A stretch of DNA of 64,000 nt, from positions 248,001 through 312,000 of the forward strand of contig CAWEKO010000004.1 in the NCBI GenBank assembly GCA_963809715.1, read 5' to 3'. Position 1 is the stretch's first letter. Every line of letters begins with the position of its first letter. Under the pieces are notes generated by a model. The model had not been told where the DNA came from, made no database searches, and saw only the letters and a program-made list of their open reading frames with translations. Shown piece after piece: positions 35,965 to 45,612 of the stretch. The stretch is from Bog-473 sp963809715 (GTDB lineage Bacteria > Actinomycetota > Acidimicrobiia > Acidimicrobiales > RAAP-2). Both the position numbers and the translations under genes were made by a program.

Positions 35965-38391
35965 TCAGCGGGTGCCCTCGGTTTCATTCTCTTCGGCGAC
36001 GAGGGGCCGGCAGGGCTCACCGCGTAATGCACCGCACTCGGGCAAGGTCGGCGTCGCGTCGACTCCGTGAACGACGTCCACGGTCAACGCCGAGGCCGCG
36101 ACGCCTCCGAGACCGACCGTGGTCCTTTGACCCTTGTCCAGCGTGCCGAAAGCCCACACAGGTCGGTCCCCACCAGGCGCCGAGATGACCACCCGCAGGG
36201 CCGTTCCGGGTCTGAAGGTGTGCGCAATCGGATCGATCGGGACCTTGACGAGTTCGTAGTGGTCCGACGAGAGGTGCCGGGCGTCCTGCGGGAGATAGGT
36301 CGGTGCCGTGAAGAGCCTCGTGGAACCCGACGTTTCGACCTGATTCGTGCTGCGCAAGAATCCCGACGTCACGTACTCCTCTTGCCCGGTTTGAGGACGA
36401 ACCTCGGTGATCGTTGCCTGGAAGTCCTCGACCGGCGCACCCGCCTTTACCCAAAGGTCGAGGGTCGCCGGACCGACCACGGTCGTCGACGTCGTGAAGG
36501 GAGCCGTCTCGTACCCGAGGCCGTCAGGTGCTGGGACGGGGGTCCAATCCCAGCCCGGGTTGGCGAGCCACGCATTCCCGTTCGCCGGAAGGCTCGTGCG
36601 CGGCCGAACAGTTGGGTCGAGCGTGAACGTGGACATATCCGGCGCCGGGCGCTGGTGCAAAAGGCTGCCACCTGATCCGAGGTACAGCGTGGTCGCGCTT
36701 CCGGCCGGAGGCCAGCTCGAGAAGTTCGCGGCATAGGTGGCGCCGATGGTGCCTGGCCCGGTTTGACCGGCACCGTTGTCGAAGAGGACGCGCACACGTG
36801 GTGTGTCCCGGCTGAAATCGGCTTTGGCGGCAGCCACCGTCGGTGCGGTCGTAAACCGGACGGGTGGAAGAGATGTCTGCGCGGAGACAGAGGCCGCCGA
36901 GGCCGCGAACAGATCCAGTACCAACGCCGCGATCGAACTGGGTTGGGTCGGCACCTTGTCGGCCACGTAGAGATCGAGGAACTCCAGCCACCGGCTGATG
37001 GTTTGTGGATCGGCCGAGTCGATGTGGTCGCCGTTGACCATGTTTGCGAACACCGGGGTCGACCTCGGGAAGGCATCGATCAGAGCGGGCCACTGTGGAC
37101 CCGTCTGCTCGTCCTGGAGTGCTCCGGACAAGAAGACGGGAACCCGCACGCGATGGGCCCACCCGGTCATGGAGCGTCGATCGAAGAGGGACGGGTCCCG
37201 CCCTCGCGCCGTCCCGTTGGCCACCATCTGAGGTCCAACCAGGCTCTCGAGGTCCTCCGTTTGGTCGTGGAGCGCTTGATTGGCCAGGCAGGTCGAGGAT
37301 GTCCCTCCGTTCGCCGCCAGCTCTGCGTCGATCTCGTAGTAGGTCCAAGGCTGAGCAACACCTTGGACAGGGCTGGTCGAGGACGGGTTCAGGGTGCCGT
37401 CGCGGAGAATGGCTGCCGGCTTGGCGTCGTCGATGCGCTGGCCGACCCACTCCGCGGCGAATCCGTTGTTGTAGATCCCTCCCGGATACCCGGTCGAGAA
37501 CAAATCATCGGTGGGACTCATCGGGGCGATCGCCGCCAGACCCGGTGGGTCCGTGCCGGCGGACGGGAGTTGCGACAGACCGGAGTAGCTGATCCCCACC
37601 ATGCCGACCCGGTGATGTGCGACCCAAGGCTGATGAGCGACGACCTCGATGGCGTCGTAAGCGTCGTAGTCGGACGGATAACCGAAGAGGTCGAATGCCC
37701 CGCCAGAGCAGCCGGTTCCACGCATTTGCAGACTGACGGTGGCGAATCCGGAGAGACGGGCCACCACGGCCCCGACGTCGGTGGAACTGTCGGGCAACAG
37801 GTTGGGATCGCCGCAGTTCGAGCAAGGGGCTCCGAGCGCCCCGTCGATCAAGGATGGAATCGGGTCCGTCGGGCCCGCCACGTTGTAGCCCGAATACTCG
37901 ACCACCGTCGGGCACGGTGCTGCTGCCGAGCAAGGGGTGCCCTGTGGGAGACGCACCGTGGCCGCCAGGGAGATTCCGTCTCGCATCGTGACGTAGTTCA
38001 GGCCTTCATGAAGAGGTTGATCACGATAAAGCGGGGAATCGAATTGTGGGTTCGCACCGGGTGCAAGAACGGAAAAGGTGTGGGTGTCTTGACCCGTGGC
38101 GCCATCGTGCCAGGCATAGCCCGGTCCTGGAGTCAGGTCTCTGACGATACGGGACCCCAGTCTGTCGGCCTCGCCCGGGTTCGCGTGGTTCGCGACGGCC
38201 TTCCCGTCTCGAAGCAAGGTGATGCGGTCACCGGGCTGAGCGCCGGTGAGCCACGCCTCGTCGATCGATCCGTTTCCGCGCAGCGGTGGACCCGGCTCAG
38301 TCCCCGAACTCGGGGAGGAACCGAACTGCAGGCTGAGCAAGGCCGAGGCCATGAAGATCGACGCGGCCGACAATTTCCACCACCTGGTCAT
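35965..38391 (-). CDS. secreted CocE/NonD-type (X-Pro dipeptidyl-peptidase S15) hydrolase
   Basis: An 808-residue exported serine hydrolase. Signal peptide at residues 1-27 (LSAASIFMASALLSL). A beta-rich N-terminal region is followed by the S15 alpha/beta-hydrolase domain, with VTMRDGISLAATVRLP near 134-149, YDAYDAIEVVAHQPWV, and the nucleophile Ser268 in GISYSG. NGDHIDSADP carries the likely catalytic His. The last 200 residues form the jelly-roll PepX_C domain (PATLDLWVKAG, FRPGTALRVVISAP). Family members cleave X-Pro peptides or act as acyl hydrolases (cocaine esterase, glutaryl-amidases). GGGAGGG precedes the ATG; the frame opens further upstream at 38484. It is first in an operon with the 104-residue ORF and the LLM gene. 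Confidence 0.87.
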   Translation of the reverse strand: MTRWWKLSAASIFMASALLSLQFGSSPSSGTEPGPPLRGNGSIDEAWLTGAQPGDRITLLRDGKAVANHANPGEADRLGSRIVRDLTPGPGYAWHDGATGQDTHTFSVLAPGANPQFDSPLYRDQPLHEGLNYVTMRDGISLAATVRLPQGTPCSAAAPCPTVVEYSGYNVAGPTDPIPSLIDGALGAPCSNCGDPNLLPDSSTDVGAVVARLSGFATVSLQMRGTGCSGGAFDLFGYPSDYDAYDAIEVVAHQPWVAHHRVGMVGISYSGLSQLPSAGTDPPGLAAIAPMSPTDDLFSTGYPGGIYNNGFAAEWVGQRIDDAKPAAILRDGTLNPSSTSPVQGVAQPWTYYEIDAELAANGGTSSTCLANQALHDQTEDLESLVGPQMVANGTARGRDPSLFDRRSMTGWAHRVRVPVFLSGALQDEQTGPQWPALIDAFPRSTPVFANMVNGDHIDSADPQTISRWLEFLDLYVADKVPTQPSSIAALVLDLFAASAASVSAQTSLPPVRFTTAPTVAAAKADFSRDTPRVRVLFDNGAGQTGPGTIGATYAANFSSWPPAGSATTLYLGSGGSLLHQRPAPDMSTFTLDPTVRPRTSLPANGNAWLANPGWDWTPVPAPDGLGYETAPFTTSTTVVGPATLDLWVKAGAPVEDFQATITEVRPQTGQEEYVTSGFLRSTNQVETSGSTRLFTAPTYLPQDARHLSSDHYELVKVPIDPIAHTFRPGTALRVVISAPGGDRPVWAFGTLDKGQRTTVGLGGVAASALTVDVVHGVDATPTLPECGALRGEPCRPLVAEENETEGTR

Positions 38392-38680
38392 CCGCGATCC
38401 CTCCCTGGCGCAACATATCGCTTCGCTGGAAGTCCCCGCTCCACTGAACGAGATCGATCTGGAGCGGTCAACGATCACAAACAACAGAGGCCGACGAGCG
38501 ACAAGCCACCGACGACTGCGACTGAGCCGAACACCAGGGCCGGGACCTTCGTCAACTCCGCGGCCAGAGCGCCGCCGGCCCAGCCCCGAATCGATTCCGC
38601 ACCGACGTCTTTGCCCGGTCGTCTCCCTCGCCCAGTCCTGTTCGCCGTCCTCGACGCACCCGTCCAGATCAGCCGCTCAC

Positions 38681-41203
38681 CTATTCGGCGGCGATGGCCC
38701 CCAGGACGTCCAGACGGGCCGCCCGCCGCGCCGGCCAGCTCGCCGCCAACAAGCCGAGAAGGGCGGCCAGGATCAGGAAGATCACAAGGTTCGAATACGG
38801 CACCACGGTGTCCGTGATGCCCTGCGAATGCAGTGACGAAACCAGCGCGATACCCAGCAGTGTGCCCACGATGATCCCGATCACGGCACCGAACACGGCG
38901 AGGATCACCGACTCCGACCGGATCATCGCCCGGACTTGGCGACGCTTCATACCGACGGCGCGCAACAGTCCGATCTCGTGGGTCCGCTCGAACACCGAGA
39001 GCATGAGCGTGTTCACAATGCCGATCAGTGCGATGAGGATGGCCAGAGCGAGCAGCGCGTAGACCAGACCCAGCAGCTGGTTCACCTGGGCGGCCTGGGA
39101 GGCCTCGAACTGGGCCCGGCTCTGCACCTGGACGTTGGGGTACGGAGCGAGGGCCTGCTTCACGGCTTGCTGGACTCCCGCGCTGCCGTCGGTCCGGGCC
39201 AGGACGGCACTCGGCTGCGGGTTCTGGAAGTGGCTGACGAAGAAGGCCTGACTGACCAGGAATTTCCCGATCAGCTGGTTCGTCTCGAAGATGCCCCCGA
39301 TGCGCATGGTCGAGTGGCCGGTGAGAGCGAACTTGACCGGCACCGTGTCACCCACGGAGAGGTGGTCCGAGTTCGCCGTCGTCGTGTCGATGAGGAGTTT
39401 GCCCGCGGCCAGCGCCCGCGTCGTGCCCGAGGACATGTTGAGGATCACGGTCTGCGACAGGTTCTTCGTCGAGATCGCCCTGAGGTCCACGATCGACTGT
39501 CTGAACTCGAACTGCCCGCCATAGACGTTTGACGTCGAGGACACACCGGGCACGCCGGCCACGGCCCTGGGCACGGCCGTGCTGAACGCTCCGGGACCGT
39601 TGCTGTCCGAGTTGGTCACGATGATGTTCGCCGCGATGGCCTGGTCGATGCTGGCCGTCGCGGACTGCGACAGCGAAGCGCCGAACACCGCGATCACCGC
39701 GACCAGCGCGAGCCCCACCATCAACGCAGAGGCCGTCTGGGCCGTCCGGCGCGGGCTGCGCATCGAATTCTCCCGGCCGAGACGGCCGGACATCCCCAAC
39801 AACCGTGCCAGCGGCCGGCCGATCACGCTGGACATCGGGCGCGCCACCGCCGGGGCGAGCCGGGCCACTCCGATGAAGATGAGCAATGCGCCCACCCCCA
39901 CGAGCTGAATTGCCGGCGCGGTCAGCCCCACGGCCAACGCGAGCACTCCGAGCAAGGTGATGGCCGCACCCCAGGTGAAGCGGCGACGCATGGAGATCTC
40001 GTGTTCGGCTTGCTGCTCGGACACGGCCTCGACCGGCGCGATGCGGACCGCGCGCCGAGCGGGGCTGATGGCCGAGACCACGGTCACCCCGACGCCCACG
40101 ACAAGGCAGACGATGACCGTGCGCGACTCGAATGCGATGGGGCCGGACGGCAAGGTGACGCCGAAACCCTTGAGCAGAGCCTCGAGACCGATCGCGGCCA
40201 GGACACCGAGGCCGAGTCCGATCAGCGACGACAGCAGGCCGACGATCGCCGCCTCACCGATCACCGAACGAAAGACCTGGCGCCGGCTCGCTCCGACGAT
40301 GCGCAGCAACGCCAGCTCCTTGGTGCGCTGCCCCACGATGATGGAGAAGGTGTTGAGGATGGTGAACCCACCCACGAAGAGAGCGATGAAGCCGAAGACG
40401 AGCAGAGCCGTGTTGAAGAATCCCAGTGCCTGGCTGATGGCACTGGTCTGTTCGTTGATCACGGTCTGACCGCTCACCACCTCCACTCCTCGCGGCAGCA
40501 CTGACGCGATGCTCCGCTGGACCTGCGCCTTGTTCGCGTTCGACGTGGTGAGGACATTGATGCTGTCGAACTTGCCCACCTCGCCCAGGATCCGTTGCGC
40601 GGTCGGAATGTCGAACGAGGCCAGCGTGGCCCCGGCCAGGTTGTCCGCCGTACCGAAGCGGGCGAGTCCCGTGATCCTGAAGGTCCGAGTCGGACCTTGC
40701 AGGAGGATCCGCACCTCCTGGCCGACCTTGAAGTCGTACTTCTGGGCTGTCCCGAGGTCCATGACGACGTCGTGAGGCGTCGTCGGCGCCGTTCCCTGCA
40801 CGAGATGGAGTGCGGAGAGCTGCGGCTCGGGGTCCCACGAGATCCCGAGCGTGGGCGCTCCCCCGGTGCTGACTGCCTTTCCGTTCTTTCCGATGAACTG
40901 CGCGAAGCCCCCGACCGTCCCGTTCGCTTCCTGCACCCCGGGAACGGTGCGCACGGAGGAGAGGAGTGACTCGGGGATGGGGTTTCGGGTGGCCGTCCCG
41001 CCCGATCCGAACTCTGCGACGCCCCGCACCTGGAGATCGATGTTCTGGTAGATGTTTCCGAACAGCGTCTTGAAGGTGTTGTTCAGTGTGTCCGTGAGGA
41101 CGAAGGTCCCGGCAATGAACATCACGCCGAGCACAATGGCCAATGCGGTCAGGGCCAACCGGAGCTTGTGGGCGAGCAGCCCTTTGATCGTGACCTTCCA
41201 CAT
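38681..41203 (-). CDS. FtsX/MacB-type ABC transporter permease
   Basis: An 840-residue inner-membrane permease with the double FtsX layout: TM1 (ALTALAIVLGVMFIAGTFVL), a large extracytoplasmic MacB_PCD loop, three helices forming FtsX domain 1 (about 265-400), a cytoplasmic linker, further helices, a second periplasmic loop, and FtsX domain 2 (about 715-830). The ATG at 41203 is one base after the TGA of the ATPase gene, so both are translated together. Such transporters move lipids or lipoproteins, or export antibiotics and peptides by mechanotransmission. The substrate here is unknown. Confidence 0.9.
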   Translation of the reverse strand: MWKVTIKGLLAHKLRLALTALAIVLGVMFIAGTFVLTDTLNNTFKTLFGNIYQNIDLQVRGVAEFGSGGTATRNPIPESLLSSVRTVPGVQEANGTVGGFAQFIGKNGKAVSTGGAPTLGISWDPEPQLSALHLVQGTAPTTPHDVVMDLGTAQKYDFKVGQEVRILLQGPTRTFRITGLARFGTADNLAGATLASFDIPTAQRILGEVGKFDSINVLTTSNANKAQVQRSIASVLPRGVEVVSGQTVINEQTSAISQALGFFNTALLVFGFIALFVGGFTILNTFSIIVGQRTKELALLRIVGASRRQVFRSVIGEAAIVGLLSSLIGLGLGVLAAIGLEALLKGFGVTLPSGPIAFESRTVIVCLVVGVGVTVVSAISPARRAVRIAPVEAVSEQQAEHEISMRRRFTWGAAITLLGVLALAVGLTAPAIQLVGVGALLIFIGVARLAPAVARPMSSVIGRPLARLLGMSGRLGRENSMRSPRRTAQTASALMVGLALVAVIAVFGASLSQSATASIDQAIAANIIVTNSDSNGPGAFSTAVPRAVAGVPGVSSTSNVYGGQFEFRQSIVDLRAISTKNLSQTVILNMSSGTTRALAAGKLLIDTTTANSDHLSVGDTVPVKFALTGHSTMRIGGIFETNQLIGKFLVSQAFFVSHFQNPQPSAVLARTDGSAGVQQAVKQALAPYPNVQVQSRAQFEASQAAQVNQLLGLVYALLALAILIALIGIVNTLMLSVFERTHEIGLLRAVGMKRRQVRAMIRSESVILAVFGAVIGIIVGTLLGIALVSSLHSQGITDTVVPYSNLVIFLILAALLGLLAASWPARRAARLDVLGAIAAE

Positions 41204-41204
41204 G

Positions 41205-41969
41205 TCAGGTGCCCAGCGTGCGCATGTGCTCGAGGACCGAGTCCGCGGTGGGGTCGTAGAGCTCGTCCACGATGTTCCCGTCCGCCAGGAAGACCACCCG
41301 GTCGGCGTAGGCCGCGCCATGCGGATCGTGCGTGACCATCACGACGGACTGCCCGAACTCGTTTACTGAGCGCTTGAGGAAGCTCAGCATCTCCTGGGTC
41401 GAATTCGAGTCGAGATTACCGGTGGGCTCGTCGGCGAAGATCAGATCGGGCCGGTTGATGAGGGCTCGGGCACAGGCACAGCGCTGCTGCTGGCCACCCG
41501 ACATCTCGCTCGGTCGATGGGTCAAGCGATCTGAGATCCCGAGCTGTTTCACCAGGTAATCGAACCAGTCCTGGTCGACCTTCCGACCGGCCAGGTCGAC
41601 CGGGAGCGTGATGTTCTCGCCGGCCGTCAGCGTGGGAACGAGGTTGAACGACTGGAAGACGAAGCCGATCCGGTCCCGGCGCATCTGGGTGAGGTCGCCG
41701 TCGTCGAGACGGCCGATATCGAGTTCTCCCACGAACGTCCGTCCCGACGTCGGGCGGTCCAGGCCGGCCATGCAGTGCATGAGCGTCGACTTGCCCGAAC
41801 CCGATGGGCCCATGACCGCCGTGAAGCGACCGCGATCGAAGGTGACGTTGATACCGGCCAACGTGTGCACGGTGGCCTGTCCTGTGCCGTAGATCTTGCT
41901 CAGGTCGATCGCGTGCGCGGCTGGAGTCGCCTCGCGTTGCTCAGTCGTAGCTTCGTCTGTGAGCGCCAC
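41205..41969 (-). CDS. LolD/MacB-type ABC transporter ATP-binding protein
   Basis: A 254-residue ATPase. Walker A GPSGSGKST at 54-62, Q-loop FVFQSFNLVP, signature MSGGQQQR at 156-163, Walker B LIFADEPTGNLD at 176-187 and the switch His in VTHDPHGA. The spacing is typical of the LolD/MacB group. The frame extends to 42179, but homology begins near IDLSKIYGTG, and the GTG at 41969 follows GAAGCGAGG. It pairs with the permease that starts one base after its stop. It is divergent from the second ABC operon, with about 455 bases between. Confidence 0.88.
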   Translation of the reverse strand: MALTDEATTEQREATPAAHAIDLSKIYGTGQATVHTLAGINVTFDRGRFTAVMGPSGSGKSTLMHCMAGLDRPTSGRTFVGELDIGRLDDGDLTQMRRDRIGFVFQSFNLVPTLTAGENITLPVDLAGRKVDQDWFDYLVKQLGISDRLTHRPSEMSGGQQQRCACARALINRPDLIFADEPTGNLDSNSTQEMLSFLKRSVNEFGQSVVMVTHDPHGAAYADRVVFLADGNIVDELYDPTADSVLEHMRTLGT

Positions 41970-42424
41970 CGTGCCTCGCTTCTTGATCCGGGGGAAGGGA
42001 AGAAGAGGGAAATAAGGAGCAGAATCCGGAACACACTCTTGCAAGCTGCTGCGACAGACACAAGGCAGTCGGCCGCCGACGCCCTCCTGGGTCACCCCGC
42101 TGCCTCGGCCGGGCATCGGGCAACCGATATGGCTCCCCGGCCCGACGCTGACGGGGGGCGATCGCTCCAAGGCTGGCACCGTGCCCCCGGTCCATGCCCA
42201 TCTTCTCGGTCGCCGGCTCCGTCACCAGCGACGACACGCCGCCGACCTAGTTCCGACCTCGGCGGCGTGGCCAGGCTCTCCCACCGCCCACGCGTCCTCC
42301 AAACGTGGCGACCGCCCTGGGGGTAGCCCCAGTAGCGGACACGGGGTGGCGGCATTCACAACGCGGCCCGCGCTCCGCATGCTGGACAAGCCCCGGGAAG
42401 GTCCCGGGTCAGCGAGGAGCCACG
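41970..42424. other. divergent promoter region between two ABC transporter operons
   Basis: About 455 bases with no supported gene. Both operons must be promoted from here. A pyrimidine-rich tract (minus strand CTCCTTATTTCCCTCTTC) lies around 42000-42025 ahead of the LolD-type start. I found no clear dyad that the LuxR-type regulator of the right-hand operon could bind. Confidence 0.4.
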
Positions 42425-43369
42425 ATGATCGTCACCCACGGCCTGAGCAAGCGCTTCGGCAAGACCTTGGCCGTCAACAACCTCTCCTTCTCGGTCACCC
42501 CCGGTGTGGTGACCGGCTTCCTGGGTCCGAACGGATCGGGCAAGTCGACCACGATGCGCATGATCATGGGGCTGGACCGGCCCGATGCCGGCCAGACCAC
42601 CGTCAACGGCGTCCCCTACGCCGAGCTGCGCTGGCCGCTGCGCGAGGTCGGTGCGCTGCTCGACGCCAAGGCCTTCCACCCCGGACGTAGCGCCCGCAAC
42701 CACCTCATTGCGCTGGCCCAGACCAACGACATCCCGCTGCGGCGGGTCGACGAGGTCCTCGATATCGTCGGGTTGACCTCGGTGGCCGACAAGCGTGCCG
42801 GCAAGTTCTCCCTCGGCATGGGACAGCGCCTCGGCATCGCCAATGCGCTGTTGGGCGACCCCGGCGTCCTTCTCTTCGACGAACCGGTCAACGGACTCGA
42901 CCCCGAGGGCATCCGCTGGGTGCGCCACCTGCTGCGTGACCTGGCCGCAGAGGGGCGCACCGTCCTCGTCTCGAGCCACCTCATCAACGAGATGGCCCTG
43001 ACTGCCGACCGCCTCGTGGTCATCGGTCGGGGCCGGCTGATCGCCGAGACCACGGTCGACGAGTTCACCGCGGAGAACAGCACGGAGGCCGTGCGCATCG
43101 TCACCCCCACGCCCCAGCGCTTCGTCGCCACACTGTCACGAGCCGGCGCTCGACCCACCGTGGGCGACGACGGAGCGATCATCGTCACCGACGTGTCGGC
43201 GGCCGACATTGGGGAGCTGGCGGCCAAGGCCGCGCTGACGCTGCACGAGCTGACGCCGCTGCGGGCTTCGCTCGAGGACGTCTTCATGGAACTCACCGCG
43301 GACTCGGTCGAGTACCACTCCTCGGACCAGGGCGAATCACCTGCCCCCATCCCCGTCCCCGCCCGCTGA
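42425..43369 (+). CDS. ABC transporter ATP-binding protein (antibiotic-exporter type)
   Basis: A 314-residue ATPase of the multidrug/bacitracin-exporter type. Walker A GPNGSGKST (34-42), a variant signature FSLGMGQRLG (128-137), Walker B VLLFDEPVNGLDPEG (148-162) and the switch His in VSSHLINEM; then about 100 residues of C-terminal regulatory domain. GAGGAG precedes the ATG. It is the first gene of a four-gene unit with the permease, sensor kinase and response regulator. Confidence 0.9.
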   Translation: MIVTHGLSKRFGKTLAVNNLSFSVTPGVVTGFLGPNGSGKSTTMRMIMGLDRPDAGQTTVNGVPYAELRWPLREVGALLDAKAFHPGRSARNHLIALAQTNDIPLRRVDEVLDIVGLTSVADKRAGKFSLGMGQRLGIANALLGDPGVLLFDEPVNGLDPEGIRWVRHLLRDLAAEGRTVLVSSHLINEMALTADRLVVIGRGRLIAETTVDEFTAENSTEAVRIVTPTPQRFVATLSRAGARPTVGDDGAIIVTDVSAADIGELAAKAALTLHELTPLRASLEDVFMELTADSVEYHSSDQGESPAPIPVPAR

Positions 43370-43408
43370 ACCGCCCCCGCACCCGCGCCCCCACCGAAAG
43401 GACTCACC

Positions 43409-44221
43409 GTGACCGTCGCCCTCAACACCGTTTCCACCCCCGTCCGCCGCGCCGACCCGGACCAGGCCGGTCTGCGTCAGGCCATGCGCTCGGAATGGAC
43501 CAAGCTCATGTCCCTGCGCTCGACCAAATTGACCCTCGTGATCACGCTGGCCGTCTGTGTGCTCGGGACCTTCCTCAGCACCAACGGCGCCGGGCACCAC
43601 TCCCGCAGCTGGTACCAGGGCTTCGACCCAACCAACCAGGCCCTCGGGGGGTTGGCCTTCTCCTCCCTCGTCATCGCCGTGCTCTCCGTGCTCTGCATGA
43701 CCAGCGAGTACGGCAGCGGCACCATCCGGGCCTCGCTGGCCGCCACCCCGCGGCGCTCCGTCTTCTACGGAGCCAAGCTCCTGGTCTTCGGCCTCCTGGC
43801 GGTGGTGCTCGGCTTCGTCCTGTGCTTCCTGTCCTTCTTCCTCGGTCAGGCCATCCTCAAGGCCGGGGGCGCCCCCACCGCCAGCCTGAGCACACCGGGC
43901 GTGCTGCACGTGCTGATCCTCTCCAGCCTGTTCTACGCCCTGCTCTCGCTCTTCGGCTTCGGACTCGGCGCCATCATCCGCCACACCGCCGGAGCGATCA
44001 CGACCTTCTACGGCTGCACCCTCCTGATCACGCTCCTCCTCCAGAGCGTGCCCGGGAACCCCGGTCGCTTCACCCCGGTCATGATCTTCGGCAACTCGGT
44101 CGCCGCGGTCGTCCACCATGGCAACGCGCTCTCGAGCACCACCGGTTTCCTCCTCATGACCGTCTATACGGCGGCCGCCGTCCTGGCCGGCGGCGTGCTG
44201 CTGGCCAGGCGGGATGCATGA
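43409..44221 (+). CDS. ABC-2-type transporter permease
   Basis: A 270-residue integral-membrane protein with six helices, beginning with a cytoplasmic SEWTKLMSLRSTK segment, the usual ABC-2 start in actinobacteria, then TLVITLAVCVLG. The motif MTSEYGSGTIRASLAATPRR between helices 2 and 3 is the coupling loop contacting the ATPase. The GTG at 43409 follows AAAGGA. Its TGA overlaps the ATG of the sensor kinase (ATGA), so the transporter and its sensor are co-translated. Confidence 0.88.
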   Translation: MTVALNTVSTPVRRADPDQAGLRQAMRSEWTKLMSLRSTKLTLVITLAVCVLGTFLSTNGAGHHSRSWYQGFDPTNQALGGLAFSSLVIAVLSVLCMTSEYGSGTIRASLAATPRRSVFYGAKLLVFGLLAVVLGFVLCFLSFFLGQAILKAGGAPTASLSTPGVLHVLILSSLFYALLSLFGFGLGAIIRHTAGAITTFYGCTLLITLLLQSVPGNPGRFTPVMIFGNSVAAVVHHGNALSSTTGFLLMTVYTAAAVLAGGVLLARRDA

Positions 44222-45612
44222 TGGTGCCGCAGACCGAGAACGACGAGGTACGCGTGCGAGTGCGGGGCAAGGAGATGTCGCTCTCCCTCACCGAAGAGCA
44301 GGTGGCCCAGGTCCGAACGATTGCCGGCCGCGTCTGGCGTGAGCCCTTCACCGCCCGGCCCTGGTCCGAGCTCGGGTACTACCTGCTCTCGGGCGGGCTG
44401 GCCGCCGTCGGCCTGGCCTTCATCGGGGTCACGATGGTCCTCGGTGCCGCCCTGGCCATCACGTTCTTCGGCCTGGCCCTCCTGGCCATCTCCCTGCGCA
44501 GTGCCCGCGGCCTCGGCCGCTGGCAGCGTGGGCTCTCGCGCTCCCTGCTCGGCCAGGAGATCGAGGAGCCCGCAGTGTTCGTCAGCCGGCCGGGCTTCCT
44601 CGGTTGGCTCCAATCCTCGATGCGCGACCGCGTCGCCTGGCGGGCGGTCGGCTACCACCTCATCAAGGTGCCCTGGACCTTGCTCGGGGTCTACGTCGCC
44701 TTCAGTTTCTGGTGGGACGCCTTTGCCTGCCTGACCCACCCGTTGTTCAACTCCGGTGGCTCGGGCGTGCCGGTCTACGGGCCGCTCCGCGTCATCTTCC
44801 ATCCCGGCTACCTCAGGGTCAGCGGGGCCGGGTTCGTCGATGACGTGGCCATCCTCATCAGCGGCGCCTTCTACTTCTTCGCCGCCCCCTGGGTCATGCG
44901 CTGGTTCCTCACGGTCGACCGGCTCATGGCCGGCGCGTTCCTCGGTCCCGATCCCGTGGCCAGTCGCGTGCGCAGTCTCGAGCAGGCCCGCACCGTGACC
45001 ATCGATGCCTCGGCGGCCACGCTGCGCCGCATCGAACGCGACCTGCACGACGGCACCCAGGCCCAACTGGTCGCGCTGGCCATGCGGCTCGGCATGGCCA
45101 AGGAGAAGTTGGCCGACGACGAGGTCGATCTCGATCGGGTGCGCCAGCTGGTCGACGAGGCGCACCACGGCGCCAAGGAGGCGATCACCGAGCTGCGCGA
45201 CATCGCCCGGGGCATCCACCCGCCCGCGCTCGACATCGGCCTCGGAGGCGCCCTGACCACGCTGGCCTCCCGGAGTGCGGTACCGACCGAGATCTCCTTC
45301 GACCTCCAGGCCCGGCCCACGCCCGCCATCGAGGCCATCGCCTACTACTGCGTCGCCGAATTGCTGGCCAACGTGGCCCAGCACGCCAACGCCTCGCGGG
45401 CGTCCGTCTCCTGCGCCCAGCAGGGGGCCTGGCTGCGCCTGGTCGTGCGCGACGACGGCCGCGGTGGGGCGCAGCCCTCGACCGTCGGCTCCTCGTCGAG
45501 CGGCCTGTCCGGCCTGGCCGAGCGGGTCCGGACGGTCGACGGCCGGTTCACCCTGGTCAGCCCCGTCGGCGGGCCCACCGTCGTCACCATCGACCTCCCC
45601 CTCGCGGTCTGA
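44218..45612 (+). CDS. NarL-type sensor histidine kinase
   Basis: A 464-residue membrane kinase. Residues about 48-240 contain paired helices of the 'putative sensor' domain. The HisKA_3 dimerisation helix follows, with phospho-acceptor His277 in RRIERDLHDGTQAQL. The HATPase domain has the N box ELLANVAQHANAS and G1 box RDDGRGG. The start overlaps the permease stop by four bases; an alternative ATG is one codon later. The stop overlaps the ATG of the response regulator. The tight linkage to the ABC genes suggests that it senses the transporter's substrate or transport state. Confidence 0.9.
   Translation: MMVPQTENDEVRVRVRGKEMSLSLTEEQVAQVRTIAGRVWREPFTARPWSELGYYLLSGGLAAVGLAFIGVTMVLGAALAITFFGLALLAISLRSARGLGRWQRGLSRSLLGQEIEEPAVFVSRPGFLGWLQSSMRDRVAWRAVGYHLIKVPWTLLGVYVAFSFWWDAFACLTHPLFNSGGSGVPVYGPLRVIFHPGYLRVSGAGFVDDVAILISGAFYFFAAPWVMRWFLTVDRLMAGAFLGPDPVASRVRSLEQARTVTIDASAATLRRIERDLHDGTQAQLVALAMRLGMAKEKLADDEVDLDRVRQLVDEAHHGAKEAITELRDIARGIHPPALDIGLGGALTTLASRSAVPTEISFDLQARPTPAIEAIAYYCVAELLANVAQHANASRASVSCAQQGAWLRLVVRDDGRGGAQPSTVGSSSSGLSGLAERVRTVDGRFTLVSPVGGPTVVTIDLPLAV

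Noticed and set aside
36763..38817. 684-codon plus-strand open frame opposite the CocE-type gene
   Set aside because: Antisense shadow caused by high GC; no domain, and the opposite strand has an intact S15 hydrolase.
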